Origin: CAYRGG01 sp964423745 | Lineage (GTDB): Bacteria; Pseudomonadota; Gammaproteobacteria; Competibacterales; Competibacteraceae | Direction: 5' to 3' | DNA: 64,000 nucleotides | Assembly (NCBI GenBank): GCA_964423745.1 | Contig: CAYRGG010000002.1 | Span: 1-64,000 of the forward strand | Part shown: in pieces, positions 32,992 through 42,522 of the stretch | Position numbering within the stretch: position 1 is the stretch's first letter | Layout: each line of letters starts with the position of its first letter | Program-made: the position numbers and the translations under genes | The notes under the pieces: generated by a model | Told to the model about the DNA's origin: nothing | The model's database searches: none | Seen by the model: only the letters and a program-made list of their open reading frames with translations

Positions 32992-35900
32992 ATGCGTTTG
33001 ACTAAGATCAAACTTTCCGGTTTCAAGTCTTTTGTCGATCCCACTACCTTTCATTTACCCAGCAACCTGATGGGTATTGTGGGTCCCAATGGGTGTGGAA
33101 AATCTAATGTCATCGATGCGGTACGCTGGGTTATGGGTGAAAGTTCCGCCCGTTATTTGCGCGGTGAATCCATGGCTGATGTCATTTTCAACGGCTCCTC
33201 ATCCCGTAAACCGGTAGGTCAAGCCTCCATCGAGTTAGTATTCGATAATAGCCAAGGTCGACTGGGTGGTCCCTGGAGTCAGTATAGCGAGATTTCCATT
33301 CAGCGGTTACTTAACCGGAGTGGCCAGTCGGGCTATTTTTTAAACGGCATTCGTTGCCGACGGCGCGATGTGACCGACATTTTTTTAGGCACTGGTTTGG
33401 GGGCGCGAAGCTACGCCATTATCGAACAGGGGACGATCTCTCGTCTAGTGGAGGCAAGACCGGAAGAACTGCGCATGTTTTTTGAAGAAGCCGCAGGTAT
33501 TTCTAAATACAAAGAACGCCGCCGGGAAACCGAAATACGCATTCGTCATACACGAGAAAACCTAGCCCGCCTTAATGATTTACGTGACGAACTGAGTAAA
33601 CAGCTAGACCATTTGCAGCGCCAGGCTAAGCTCGCCGAGAAATACCGTCAACACAAGGCAACCGAGCGACGTCTAAAAGCGGAATTGCTGGCGCTACGCT
33701 GGCGTAGTTTAGAAGAAGAAGCCGCTGCCCAAGTGCGCACACTAAACCATCAGGAAACTGCTCTCCAGGCCGTATTAACGGAGCAGCGTAGCTGCGAAGC
33801 TCAACTGGAAAGCGCTCGTAGCCAGCATACGCATCTCAACACGGTATATGCTCAAGCGCAACAACGGTTTTATGAACTGAACAGTGAAATTAGTCGTTTA
33901 GAACAGTATTTAACCCATCAGCGCCAGTTGCAGACCCGCCAAAAAGACGATCTGACTCAGATTGAACAGGCGTTTACAACCTTGTTAGAACAAATTCGAA
34001 CTGATGAGATGCAGCTTGAAGAATTCCAACAGATGTTGGCGGAAGCGGAACCAGCCCTGGAAACGGCAGGCGCTGAACAAACTAAGCTAGAAAGCCGTGT
34101 CGTGGAGACTGAAACCCAGCTGCAACAATGGCAGGAACGTTGGGAGGCTTTTAACCATCGGGCTAGTGAACCCCAACGCTTGGCTGAAGTGGCGCGGATG
34201 CGTTGCGAGCAGTTAGAAGAGCAGTCGTTACGCCATCAACGCCGTTGGGAAAAACTACAATTGGAGGAAGATGATCTAAAAATTGCCGATTTAGATCAAA
34301 AATTACAAGCCCTCAGAGACAAACAAAAAGAATGTCTGGCGAATTGGCAGCAAACCCAAGAGCAACTCACTGATTTGAACTCCCGCTATACTGAATTACA
34401 AGCAGTGCAACGTGGTTGTGTTGAAACGCTTCAAGAAACTCACGGACGCTTGCAGACAGGGCATGGTCGCTTGGCGTCCTTACAGGCTCTCCAAGAAGCA
34501 GCGTTAGGCAAACATAAAGAAACTATCAATGCCTGGTTGGGAATACAGGGATTAGATCGCGCTCCTCGTCTAGTGGAGTGTTTGGTGGTGGAACCAGGTT
34601 GGGAACGGGCCGTTGAGACGGTACTAGGTGCCCATCTGGAGGGAGTTTGCATGGAAAATTTTGCGCTATCCGTGCAGTCTTTAGCAACGTTGCAAGAGGG
34701 CAGTCTGACGCTGGTTCACACGGCTGTTGACGCAACCCCAGTGACTACTACGACCGCCGATAGTTTGGCGAGTAAAGTACAAGCGCCTTGGCCTCTCCAT
34801 GGATTATTAGGTAATGCCCGTATCGCTAAGGATTTAGAAGAAGCCTTGAGCCGACATAACGAATTGACCGACCAGGATAGTTGGGTGACTCCCGAAGGCG
34901 TTTGGCTAGGGAAAAACTGGCTACGCATTGTCCGGGGTAACGATGACAACAGCGGCGTGTTAGAAAGAGAGCGAGAGATCAAGCAACTCAAAGGTGCTTT
35001 AGAATACGATGCACAACAGGAAGCTCACCATACCGTTACCCTAGAAGACGTGGGCAGTACCCTGCAGGAGCTGGAAGAGCAACGCCATCAGTTGCACGCT
35101 GTTGGCAACCAAAATCAGCGGGAGCAGGCTGAATTGCAAGGACGTCTTACCTCCCTTGAGGAGCGGCGTGAACAGGTGCTGTGGCGTCTGCAATCCATTG
35201 CTGAAGAGCGGGAAGAATTGACCGTTGCAAGGAAGCAAGAACAAGACCTGCTGCGTGCATCGCGCTTAGGGTTAGAACAGGCCCTATTGGCCATGACCCG
35301 GCTTACTGATGAGCGAGAAGCCCTTACCAAGGAACGAGCTGTTTTAGGAAATGCCCTAGAAACTGCTCGCAGCAAGGCCAATACAGTTCGCCAATACGCC
35401 CAATCACAGGCGCTTACTGTAGAGTCTTTGCGAACCCGTTTGTCTGCAGCCCGACAAGGTCTCGTGCGGATGCAAACTCAGTACGATCAGCTGCTAGACC
35501 GTCGCCAGCAGCTTTCCCTCGATCTGGAATCCAGCAACGACCCTCTTACCGAGACCCAACAACAACTGGATGAACGATTGCACGCTCGGGTTGCTGCAGA
35601 AGCGGCCCTAAAGGACGCCCAGCAGGCAGTAGAAGCTATGAATGTAACCATAAGCGAGTTTGATCGGTCCCGTGCTGAGCTGGAAAAACAGGTCCAAGAG
35701 CTACGTCAAGTCCTTGAACAACAACGTTTAACTAAAGGTGAAATAAGCGTTCGTCAACAAGGGTTGCAAGAGCAGCTCCAGGAGCTCCATGTTTCCCTAC
35801 CTGACTTACTCCCTGAACTCGATTCCGGCAAAACAGAGCTGCACACTCAACAAGCGCTAGAGCGTTTGGCCCAGCGTATTCAACGTTTAGGGGCGGTTAA

Positions 35901-36501
35901 TCTAGCAGCTATCGATGAATGCACTCAAGTGATGGAACGCAAGGGTTACTTAGATACCCAGCACGATGATTTAATCGCGGCTTTAACAACCCTGGAAAAC
36001 GCCATGCGCAAAATAGATCGCGAGACTCGCGCCCGTTTTAAAGACACTTTCGAACGGGTGAACCAGGGAGTGCAAGCCTTGTTCCCTCGCTTGTTTGGGG
36101 GTGGAGAAGCCTATCTGGCGCAAACCGGAGATGATCTATTGGAGACGGGGGTTACTGTTATGGCGCGCCCCCCCGGCAAGCGTATCAGCACCATACATTT
36201 GCTATCCGGCGGTGAAAAGGCGCTCACCGCGGTAGCGCTGGTATTCGCCATTTTTCAACTTAACCCGGCGCCTTTTTGCCTATTAGACGAAGTGGATGCC
36301 CCCCTAGATGATGCCAATGTAGGACGTTTTGGAGATTTGCTGCAGGAGATGGCGCAACACATTCAATTTATTTTTATCACCCATAATAAAAGTACGATGG
36401 AAATTGCTCATCATTTATCGGGTGTTACCATGCACGAGCCGGGCGTTTCCCGCTTAGTGGCGGTAGATGTCGACGCAGCGGTTCGCTTAGTAGTTAGTTA
36501 A
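32992..36501 (+). CDS. smc: Chromosome segregation protein SMC
   Basis: 1169 residues. N-terminal ATPase half with Walker A 'GIVGPNGCGKSNVIDAVRWV', a long coiled coil rich in Gln/Glu/Leu (about 170-500), a hinge (about 510-650), the returning coiled coil, and the C-terminal half with signature 'HLLSGGEKALTAVALVFAIF' and Walker B 'CLLDEVDAPLDDANVGRF'. It forms the condensin dimer that works with ScpA/ScpB; those genes are not in the window. Presence of SMC rather than MukB argues against an enteric host. First gene of smc-zipA-ligA. Confidence 0.97.
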   Translation: MRLTKIKLSGFKSFVDPTTFHLPSNLMGIVGPNGCGKSNVIDAVRWVMGESSARYLRGESMADVIFNGSSSRKPVGQASIELVFDNSQGRLGGPWSQYSEISIQRLLNRSGQSGYFLNGIRCRRRDVTDIFLGTGLGARSYAIIEQGTISRLVEARPEELRMFFEEAAGISKYKERRRETEIRIRHTRENLARLNDLRDELSKQLDHLQRQAKLAEKYRQHKATERRLKAELLALRWRSLEEEAAAQVRTLNHQETALQAVLTEQRSCEAQLESARSQHTHLNTVYAQAQQRFYELNSEISRLEQYLTHQRQLQTRQKDDLTQIEQAFTTLLEQIRTDEMQLEEFQQMLAEAEPALETAGAEQTKLESRVVETETQLQQWQERWEAFNHRASEPQRLAEVARMRCEQLEEQSLRHQRRWEKLQLEEDDLKIADLDQKLQALRDKQKECLANWQQTQEQLTDLNSRYTELQAVQRGCVETLQETHGRLQTGHGRLASLQALQEAALGKHKETINAWLGIQGLDRAPRLVECLVVEPGWERAVETVLGAHLEGVCMENFALSVQSLATLQEGSLTLVHTAVDATPVTTTTADSLASKVQAPWPLHGLLGNARIAKDLEEALSRHNELTDQDSWVTPEGVWLGKNWLRIVRGNDDNSGVLEREREIKQLKGALEYDAQQEAHHTVTLEDVGSTLQELEEQRHQLHAVGNQNQREQAELQGRLTSLEERREQVLWRLQSIAEEREELTVARKQEQDLLRASRLGLEQALLAMTRLTDEREALTKERAVLGNALETARSKANTVRQYAQSQALTVESLRTRLSAARQGLVRMQTQYDQLLDRRQQLSLDLESSNDPLTETQQQLDERLHARVAAEAALKDAQQAVEAMNVTISEFDRSRAELEKQVQELRQVLEQQRLTKGEISVRQQGLQEQLQELHVSLPDLLPELDSGKTELHTQQALERLAQRIQRLGAVNLAAIDECTQVMERKGYLDTQHDDLIAALTTLENAMRKIDRETRARFKDTFERVNQGVQALFPRLFGGGEAYLAQTGDDLLETGVTVMARPPGKRISTIHLLSGGEKALTAVALVFAIFQLNPAPFCLLDEVDAPLDDANVGRFGDLLQEMAQHIQFIFITHNKSTMEIAHHLSGVTMHEPGVSRLVAVDVDAAVRLVVS

Positions 36502-36522
36502 CTAAAACGAGATAAGTTATTA

Positions 36523-37368
36523 ATGGATAAGACAAATTTACAATTGATCTTGATCGGGGCTGGGGCAATTATTATTGCTTTGATTTATTTTTGGGGTAAA
36601 TATAGCGAACGTAAAGAACGCACCCGCGACTCACGACAACGGGTTGCTGAACGTTCGCCCGAGCAGGAACCGATCGTGAACTTTGATCCAAGTGCGGCGG
36701 AAATCGATACCGCTGAACGCCAACTACTGGACGGGGAAAATACACCATCTGAATCTGAGGAGGCTTTGCCACCCCCAGTGGATGTGGAAATTATGCCTAT
36801 CCCGCCTGCTAATGATAAGCCTCCTCATAAAGGACAAGAAAAAACCCCTCCAGATTGGCAGCAAAGCCATCAGCCAGAGTTATCGCAACAGTCAGATGCT
36901 GCTGCTACCCATGGGAGTGAATCAGCATCGCCTCAAGAGCCGAAGATGACAGTTATACTGATGATCCTGGCTGCTCCAGGAAACCTGTTTCAGGGTTCGA
37001 GTATCCTCTTGGCTATTCAAGAACAAAAGCTTAAATTGCAGAATGGTATTTTTGAATGTTTCCCAGAGGGTCATACGCAAGGAAAGTCCGTGTTTGGCGT
37101 GGGTCATTTGCTTGAGCCTGGCACCTTTGACTTGGAAACCATCAACAATTTGCAAACGCCAGGGCTAATTATGTTTATGCATCTGCCAGGCCCGTTGGAG
37201 CCAATGCAAGCAACCCACCATATGATAAAAGCCGCCAAAACCTTGGCGGATAACTTAGGCGGCAAAGTTTGTGATGAACGCCGTAACAAAATTACTGCTC
37301 AGGGTTTTTCAAAAATGGAAAGCGATGCCGGTGAATTTCAGCGTCAACTGCGTCTACGGCATAGCTGA
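36523..37368 (+). CDS. zipA: Cell division protein ZipA
   Basis: 281 residues. One N-terminal membrane segment ('LQLILIGAGAIIIALIYFWG') with a short basic stretch, a Pro/Glu/Gln-rich unstructured linker (about 40-145), and the C-terminal FtsZ-binding domain ('MTVILMILAAPGNLFQGSSI', 'TPGLIMFMHLPGPLEP', 'ALTDN-like' helix region near the end). It tethers FtsZ to the inner membrane in gammaproteobacteria. Spaced 21 bp from smc and 3 bp from ligA. Confidence 0.93.
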   Translation: MDKTNLQLILIGAGAIIIALIYFWGKYSERKERTRDSRQRVAERSPEQEPIVNFDPSAAEIDTAERQLLDGENTPSESEEALPPPVDVEIMPIPPANDKPPHKGQEKTPPDWQQSHQPELSQQSDAAATHGSESASPQEPKMTVILMILAAPGNLFQGSSILLAIQEQKLKLQNGIFECFPEGHTQGKSVFGVGHLLEPGTFDLETINNLQTPGLIMFMHLPGPLEPMQATHHMIKAAKTLADNLGGKVCDERRNKITAQGFSKMESDAGEFQRQLRLRHS

Positions 37369-37371
37369 TCC

Positions 37372-39387
37372 ATGCCAGTCCCGACTGCCATTCAAGCCCA
37401 AGCGTTAGCATTGCGGGAACAAATTGCAAGTCACGATTATCGCTATTATGTATTGGACGATCCGGCTATTCCCGATACCGAATATGATCGTTTGATGCAG
37501 GCACTACGAGCTTTAGAGGGTAATTTTCCAGATTTGGTGACCCCGGATTCGCCGACCCAACGGGTGGCTGGCGCACCATTAGAGGCCTTTAATCAGGTAC
37601 AGCATGTGATACCCATGTTGTCTTTAGACAATGCCTTTAGCGAAGCAGAGGTCATGGACTTTGACCGACGCATTCGGGAGCGTCTCGGTGTGCCCCAGGT
37701 AGGTTATGCGGCGGAGCCAAAACTCGACGGTCTAGCGGTGAGCGTGCGCTACGAAAATGGCGTATTGGTACGCGGCGCCACCCGCGGCGACGGCTATAAC
37801 GGTGAGGATGTTACCCATACCCTGCGCACCATCGATGCTTTGCCACTGCGGTTAAGAGGCGCTAACTATCCGCCGGTTCTAGAAGTGCGTGGCGAAGTAT
37901 TTATGCCCAAAGCAGGTTTTGAGGCCCTTAATGCCCGAGTCCGTGCTAAAAATGAGAAAACTTTTGCTAATCCCCGCAATGCCGCAGCGGGGAGTTTGCG
38001 GCAACTAGATGCCCGTATCGCCGCGCAACGTCCTTTAGACATCTTCTGCTATGGCGTAGGTGTCGTGGAAGACGGGTCTCTACCGGACAGCCACACTGAG
38101 ATCCTGGGGCAGCTACGCCAATGGGGGCTACGGATCTGTCCCGATCTCCAGCAGGTCCAGGGTGTGACTGGCTGTCTCGACTATTATCGGGATTTGCAGG
38201 CCCGGCGTGATGCCTTGCCCTATGAGATCGATGGGGTTGTTTACAAAGTAGATCGCCTGGATCAGCAGCAGATCCTAGGGTTTGTAGCCCGGGCGCCGCG
38301 CTGGGCTATTGCCCATAAGTTTCCGGCCCAAGAAGAATTGACGCGGGTTGTGGATATTCAGGTGCAGGTGGGTCGAACCGGAGCCCTTACGCCGGTGGCT
38401 CGCCTCGATCCGGTAACTGTGGGCGGGGTGACGGTCACCAATGCCACTCTCCATAATGCAGATGAAGTTCAGCGCAAAGACGTGCGGGTCGGCGATACGG
38501 TCATCGTGCGTCGCGCGGGCGACGTGATTCCAGAAGTGGTTAAAGTAGTTTTTGAGCGGCGTCCCACCAATACTCAACCTTTTAACTTGCCCCAGGACTG
38601 CCCCATTTGCCATTCACAAGTGGTCCGTCCTGAAGGCGAAGCAGTGGCCAGATGTGTCGGTGGGTTGTACTGTCCGGCGCAACGCAAGGCAGCTCTGCTG
38701 CATTTTGCTTCGCGGCGGGCCTTCGACATCGAAGGACTCGGCGAGAAATTGGTCGATCAATTAGTGAACAAGGCGTTAGTTCGAACACCCGCTGATCTTT
38801 ACACCCTAGACGCGACCACTCTGAAAAATCTTGAACGTATGGGGCAGAAGTCTGCTGCTAATATTATAGCTGCTTTAGAGCGCAGCAAATCCACCACCTT
38901 AGCACGTTTTATCTACGCTTTAGGTATCCGTGATGTAGGAGAAGCAACTGCCCAATCCCTGGCTAAACATTTTGGCAATCTGAATACACTCATAGGGGCC
39001 GATGAAGCTGAATTGCAGCAAATACCTGATATCGGTCCCGTGGTCGCCGCCAACGTCCGGGCTTTTTTTGCGGAAACCCATAACTGCCAAGTCATCCAAC
39101 GCCTGCAAGTCGCCGGTATCCATTGGCCGGTTGTCGAAACACCCCCAGTAGACACCCAGCCCTTGTCGAGACAGACCTTTCTATTGACCGGTACTCTAGA
39201 AACTATGACCCGAGATGAGGCTAAAATCCGGGTGCAGAAGCGAGGCGGCAAAGTGGTGGGCAGCGTATCCGGCAAAACCACTTATGTAGTAGTGGGGAAA
39301 AACCCAGGTTCGAAGCTAGCTAAAGCTCAGCAGCAAGGTATTACCATACTGAACGAAACCCAATTTCAAGCTTTGCTTGAACAATGA
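37372..39387 (+). CDS. ligA: NAD-dependent DNA ligase
   Basis: 671 residues. Domain order: Ia ('SHDYRYYVLDDPAIPDTEYD'), adenylation domain with K117 in 'AEPKLDGLAVSVRYENG', OB fold ('VQVGRTGALTPVARLDPVTV'), a four-cysteine zinc finger (CPICHS and ARCVGGLYCP), helix-hairpin-helix region, and a C-terminal BRCT domain (about 595-671). All expected motifs are intact. Seals nicks in replication and repair using NAD. Last gene of smc-zipA-ligA. Confidence 0.98.
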   Translation: MPVPTAIQAQALALREQIASHDYRYYVLDDPAIPDTEYDRLMQALRALEGNFPDLVTPDSPTQRVAGAPLEAFNQVQHVIPMLSLDNAFSEAEVMDFDRRIRERLGVPQVGYAAEPKLDGLAVSVRYENGVLVRGATRGDGYNGEDVTHTLRTIDALPLRLRGANYPPVLEVRGEVFMPKAGFEALNARVRAKNEKTFANPRNAAAGSLRQLDARIAAQRPLDIFCYGVGVVEDGSLPDSHTEILGQLRQWGLRICPDLQQVQGVTGCLDYYRDLQARRDALPYEIDGVVYKVDRLDQQQILGFVARAPRWAIAHKFPAQEELTRVVDIQVQVGRTGALTPVARLDPVTVGGVTVTNATLHNADEVQRKDVRVGDTVIVRRAGDVIPEVVKVVFERRPTNTQPFNLPQDCPICHSQVVRPEGEAVARCVGGLYCPAQRKAALLHFASRRAFDIEGLGEKLVDQLVNKALVRTPADLYTLDATTLKNLERMGQKSAANIIAALERSKSTTLARFIYALGIRDVGEATAQSLAKHFGNLNTLIGADEAELQQIPDIGPVVAANVRAFFAETHNCQVIQRLQVAGIHWPVVETPPVDTQPLSRQTFLLTGTLETMTRDEAKIRVQKRGGKVVGSVSGKTTYVVVGKNPGSKLAKAQQQGITILNETQFQALLEQ

Positions 39388-39866
39388 AGAAATTTTACTT
39401 TTTTTTACTTTATTGAAAACAGATAAAGTCGATACTACTAGAGAATATCGACAATTCAATATATTCCCTTTTGCAACATTTAAAACTTGTGTCAAAACCC
39501 TTGCTGTTTCTTAAATACTCAACTTTTTTAATAGAAAATCACCCCAACTTTATTTTGGCACTTTAGCCTTAGAAGCTATTTCAAAAACTCGCATAGGTTC
39601 GCTGATTCAAGGCGCAGCGCCTTCGAGCAGCGCAGTTTACAGGTGGTAAATGAGCAGCGGAGAAGGTGCTGTAACGCCGAGTCAGCGGACATGAGCCGGT
39701 TTTGAAACAGCTTCTTAACCGTAATTATTAAAGCATAGGTGTATGCTGTATGTAGTTCACATTCAATCGTTACTGGTCAAAAAAACCTGAAATAGTTAGA
39801 CATATTAATTATTGTATTAAATAAACTTATTGTGTTTTATAAAAAACTACAATGGATTGAGAATAA
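39388..39866. other. Intergenic 479 bp after ligA
   Basis: AT-rich spacer. It contains the second family A palindromic element (39572-39714) and otherwise no gene. A T-rich run straight after ligA could help termination, but no stable hairpin precedes it. Confidence 0.6.
39572..39714. mobile_element. MITE-like palindromic element, family A copy 2
   Basis: 143 bp, closely similar to 3432-3575. Terminal repeats agaagctatttcaaaa (39571-39586) and ttttgaaacagcttct (39700-39715) differ at one position. TTA flanks both ends (39569-39571, 39715-39717), as in copy 1. The central stem is less perfect here (ttcgagcagcgc opposite gcagcggaga). Same orientation as copy 1. Confidence 0.88.
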
Positions 39867-41453
39867 ATGAATATTAGCAATGCAATAGATAAACATTGGG
39901 ACATAGTGGTGGTTGGTGGTGGTATGGGTGGTGGCACTATAGCCAAGGCATTAACCGGTAAAGGATTTGATGTGCTTTTACTTGAAAAAGGACACACTCA
40001 TTTCGAAAAAGATAGTGTTCAAAGTGTAGTTATAGAAGAAGATGACCCTGAAACACGTTTGAGTAGTGGCAAGTGGCCACATAAAATAAAAGGATTAGTA
40101 GATAATACTGAAATTAACATTTGGTCATCAATAGGATGTGGCGCTGGAGGCTCAACCCTTCTATACGCCGCAGCGTTACAGAGGTTAGATCCTCGAGACT
40201 TTGAAAAAAGAGTTATTCCCACCGGCGAAGAAATTGCTTGGCCCTTTACCTATGAAGATTTATGCCCTTATTACCAACGAGCTGAAACAATTTTTTCTGT
40301 TTGTGGAACTCATGATCCATTAGGTTCAGATTCAGAAAGTATATTAAAAATTCCACCAAAAACATGCGAAGCGGATCAATCATTTTTCAATATTTTTAAA
40401 GCAAATGGTCTTAATCCATACCGGCTTCATGTAGGCATAAAATACCTTAAAGAATGTCACGAGTGCGCCGGAAAAATTTGCCAATCAGCTTGTAAACAAA
40501 CAGCTTATAATTGTGCAATATTACCTGCGTTAAATACAGGCAGGCTAAAAATATTAGAAAGAACTAAAGTGCTTAAATTCGAAGCCGATGAGACAAGAGT
40601 TAAGTCGGTGTACGTTAACCATTTAGGCACTCAATACAATATCCGTTGTAAAACGGCAGTCTTAGCAGCTGGTGCTATGTTTTCTCCAATCATATTGCTG
40701 AGATCAAAAAATCAATACTGGCCAAATGGTTTAGCTAACGAAAGCGGCTTGGTAGGTAAAAACCTAATGTTTCATGCCACAGATTTTATTGCTTTTTGGC
40801 CGAAATCGAAAAATTCTTGTGAGGGTCCAAGAAAAACAATAGCTATGCGTGACTACTATGTTTATAACGATATAAAACTTGGGGAGTTTCAATCTTCTGG
40901 GCTTGTAGCAGGGTATAACAACGTTCTATATGCTTTACGGTTAATGTTTGATCAAAGCAAACTACGAAATATACCCTTCATTAGACATTTTTTACGAATC
41001 CCTGCCTTCTTTGCATCTAAAATCTTTGGTCAAGCATCAGTATTTGCAACAATTCTTGAAGATAACCCCTATAACGAAAACAAAGTTGTCTTAGACGAAA
41101 GCGAACCTTCAGGAATGAGGTTTGAATACACCATACGAGATGAACTAAAAAACCGCTATTTTTTATTAAGAAACCTCATAAGAAAAAATACCTCTAATCT
41201 GCGATCATTTCCTTTGTATTTAGGTGTTAATTTAAATTATGGCCATTCGTCTGGCACCTGTAGAGCAGGATACGACCCCAAAACAAGTGTATTAAATAAA
41301 GAATGCCGAAGTCATAGCATTGAAAATTTATATGTGGCAGATGGGTCATTTATGCCAACCAGTGGAGGGACCAATCCGAGCTTAACGATAGCAGCAAATG
41401 CTTTACGTGTAGCAGACATAATTGAAAGAAGCTTAAAGGAAACAAAGTATTAA
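39867..41453 (+). CDS. GMC-type FAD oxidoreductase with cysteine cluster
   Basis: 528 residues. FAD motif 'DIVVVGGGMGGGTIAKALTG' (residues 12-31), 'SIGCGAGGSTLLYAAAL', 'AAGAMFSPIILLRS', the active-site segment 'NYGHSSGTCRAG' and the GMC end 'GGTNPSLTIAANALRVADII'. Between the two parts lie C197, C200, C205, C209 and C216; the spacing C-x4-C-x3-C of 200/205/209 equals that of the [3Fe-4S]-binding cysteines of bacterial FAD-glucose dehydrogenases. Probably an electron-transferring alcohol or sugar dehydrogenase rather than an oxidase. No small or cytochrome subunit is adjacent. Clearly more AT-rich than its neighbours, so possible transfer. Confidence 0.85.
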   Translation: MNISNAIDKHWDIVVVGGGMGGGTIAKALTGKGFDVLLLEKGHTHFEKDSVQSVVIEEDDPETRLSSGKWPHKIKGLVDNTEINIWSSIGCGAGGSTLLYAAALQRLDPRDFEKRVIPTGEEIAWPFTYEDLCPYYQRAETIFSVCGTHDPLGSDSESILKIPPKTCEADQSFFNIFKANGLNPYRLHVGIKYLKECHECAGKICQSACKQTAYNCAILPALNTGRLKILERTKVLKFEADETRVKSVYVNHLGTQYNIRCKTAVLAAGAMFSPIILLRSKNQYWPNGLANESGLVGKNLMFHATDFIAFWPKSKNSCEGPRKTIAMRDYYVYNDIKLGEFQSSGLVAGYNNVLYALRLMFDQSKLRNIPFIRHFLRIPAFFASKIFGQASVFATILEDNPYNENKVVLDESEPSGMRFEYTIRDELKNRYFLLRNLIRKNTSNLRSFPLYLGVNLNYGHSSGTCRAGYDPKTSVLNKECRSHSIENLYVADGSFMPTSGGTNPSLTIAANALRVADIIERSLKETKY

Positions 41454-41537
41454 CTTGATTTTGCAACTAAATTATAATTGATCTCCTGAGATATTAGGTT
41501 ACGTGAATGATTTTAAGTTATGGATTACTGCAATAAG

Positions 41538-42293
41538 CTATTTGCGGGTCAAATGGAGTTTACCCGCATCCGACTGGTTAATTTCCAAATTAACTGAATT
41601 CTCGACTTTTTCTGCGATGGAACTATCTTCGATAGTTATCGTGACGGGAGAACAACGTTGCATATTAAGTATGGTGCGGGGTGATAAATCCATGCTGTCC
41701 AATCCGTTTTTACTTTCTATAATAAGCGTCTGCATGGATCCGGTATTATTAGTTAGGGTGATCCCATAGGATGCTGATTTTGGGCGACCAAATAGTTGCA
41801 CGGCGAAAAAGGTCAGTCCATCAGTGGTGGCAACGCCGACACCCGTCTCAGTCGCGTACTCAGCCAGCAAGTTTTCGCGATGGCCGGGGGAATCGATCCA
41901 ACCTTGGGTAAAGGTATTGGCTAGATCCTTAGTGGTGATGTCGCGGCTGTCCATGCGATAAGCGATATTTTCACGGATGCTACAGTAATCATAACCCGCT
42001 GCCTTCGCTCGCTCTGCAGGTGTGCGTCCATCGGCGTTGTGACCATACTTCTTGGTCTGAGCCATATATTGAGCAAACGTTTGCGCCGACTGGGTAAGGT
42101 TTGAATCGATAGATAATGCTGACAACTGATGATCGCGTCGAAATGCATTGATTCTGTCGATGATTGTTGCTGATGCTTTGTCGAGATCCATCTCACTGGC
42201 GGCGCCGCGATTGTCTTCGGCGGCATTACCTAGAAAAGATTGGTAGATAATGGCTGTGGTAAACATCACGATAATAATCAGCTTACTACGCAT
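41538..42293 (-). CDS. CAP/SCP-domain secreted protein
   Basis: 251 residues. A signal peptide (about 1-25, 'KLIIIVMFTTAIIYQSFLGN') is followed by a CAP domain: 'DRINAFRRDHQLSALSID', 'HNADGRTPAERAKAAGYDYC', 'SIRENIAY' and 'GWIDSPGHRENLLAEYATET'. The HNADG, REN and GHRENLL segments hold the usual His/Glu cavity residues. About 95 further residues follow the domain and are not recognised. Bacterial CAP proteins are extracytoplasmic; their molecular role is mostly unknown. Confidence 0.88.
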   Translation of the reverse strand: MRSKLIIIVMFTTAIIYQSFLGNAAEDNRGAASEMDLDKASATIIDRINAFRRDHQLSALSIDSNLTQSAQTFAQYMAQTKKYGHNADGRTPAERAKAAGYDYCSIRENIAYRMDSRDITTKDLANTFTQGWIDSPGHRENLLAEYATETGVGVATTDGLTFFAVQLFGRPKSASYGITLTNNTGSMQTLIIESKNGLDSMDLSPRTILNMQRCSPVTITIEDSSIAEKVENSVNLEINQSDAGKLHLTRK

Positions 42294-42522
42294 TGCATTG
42301 CATTTCTCTTATGCGCTAATAAATAAACCTCAGTTTAAAGCAAATAGAGGTTGAGCTTTTCAAGCGGTCTAGCGGATACTATACAGCAAACTTACGCACT
42401 TATCTTATCAAGGCTAATGACATTTCCATCGTTTTAAATACGTTATTTTTATTCTTGGATAACAGCGATAGCTTTGTGTTACAGATAATTCCGAAAAACT
42501 GTCATAATTTTTGAAGATCGCC

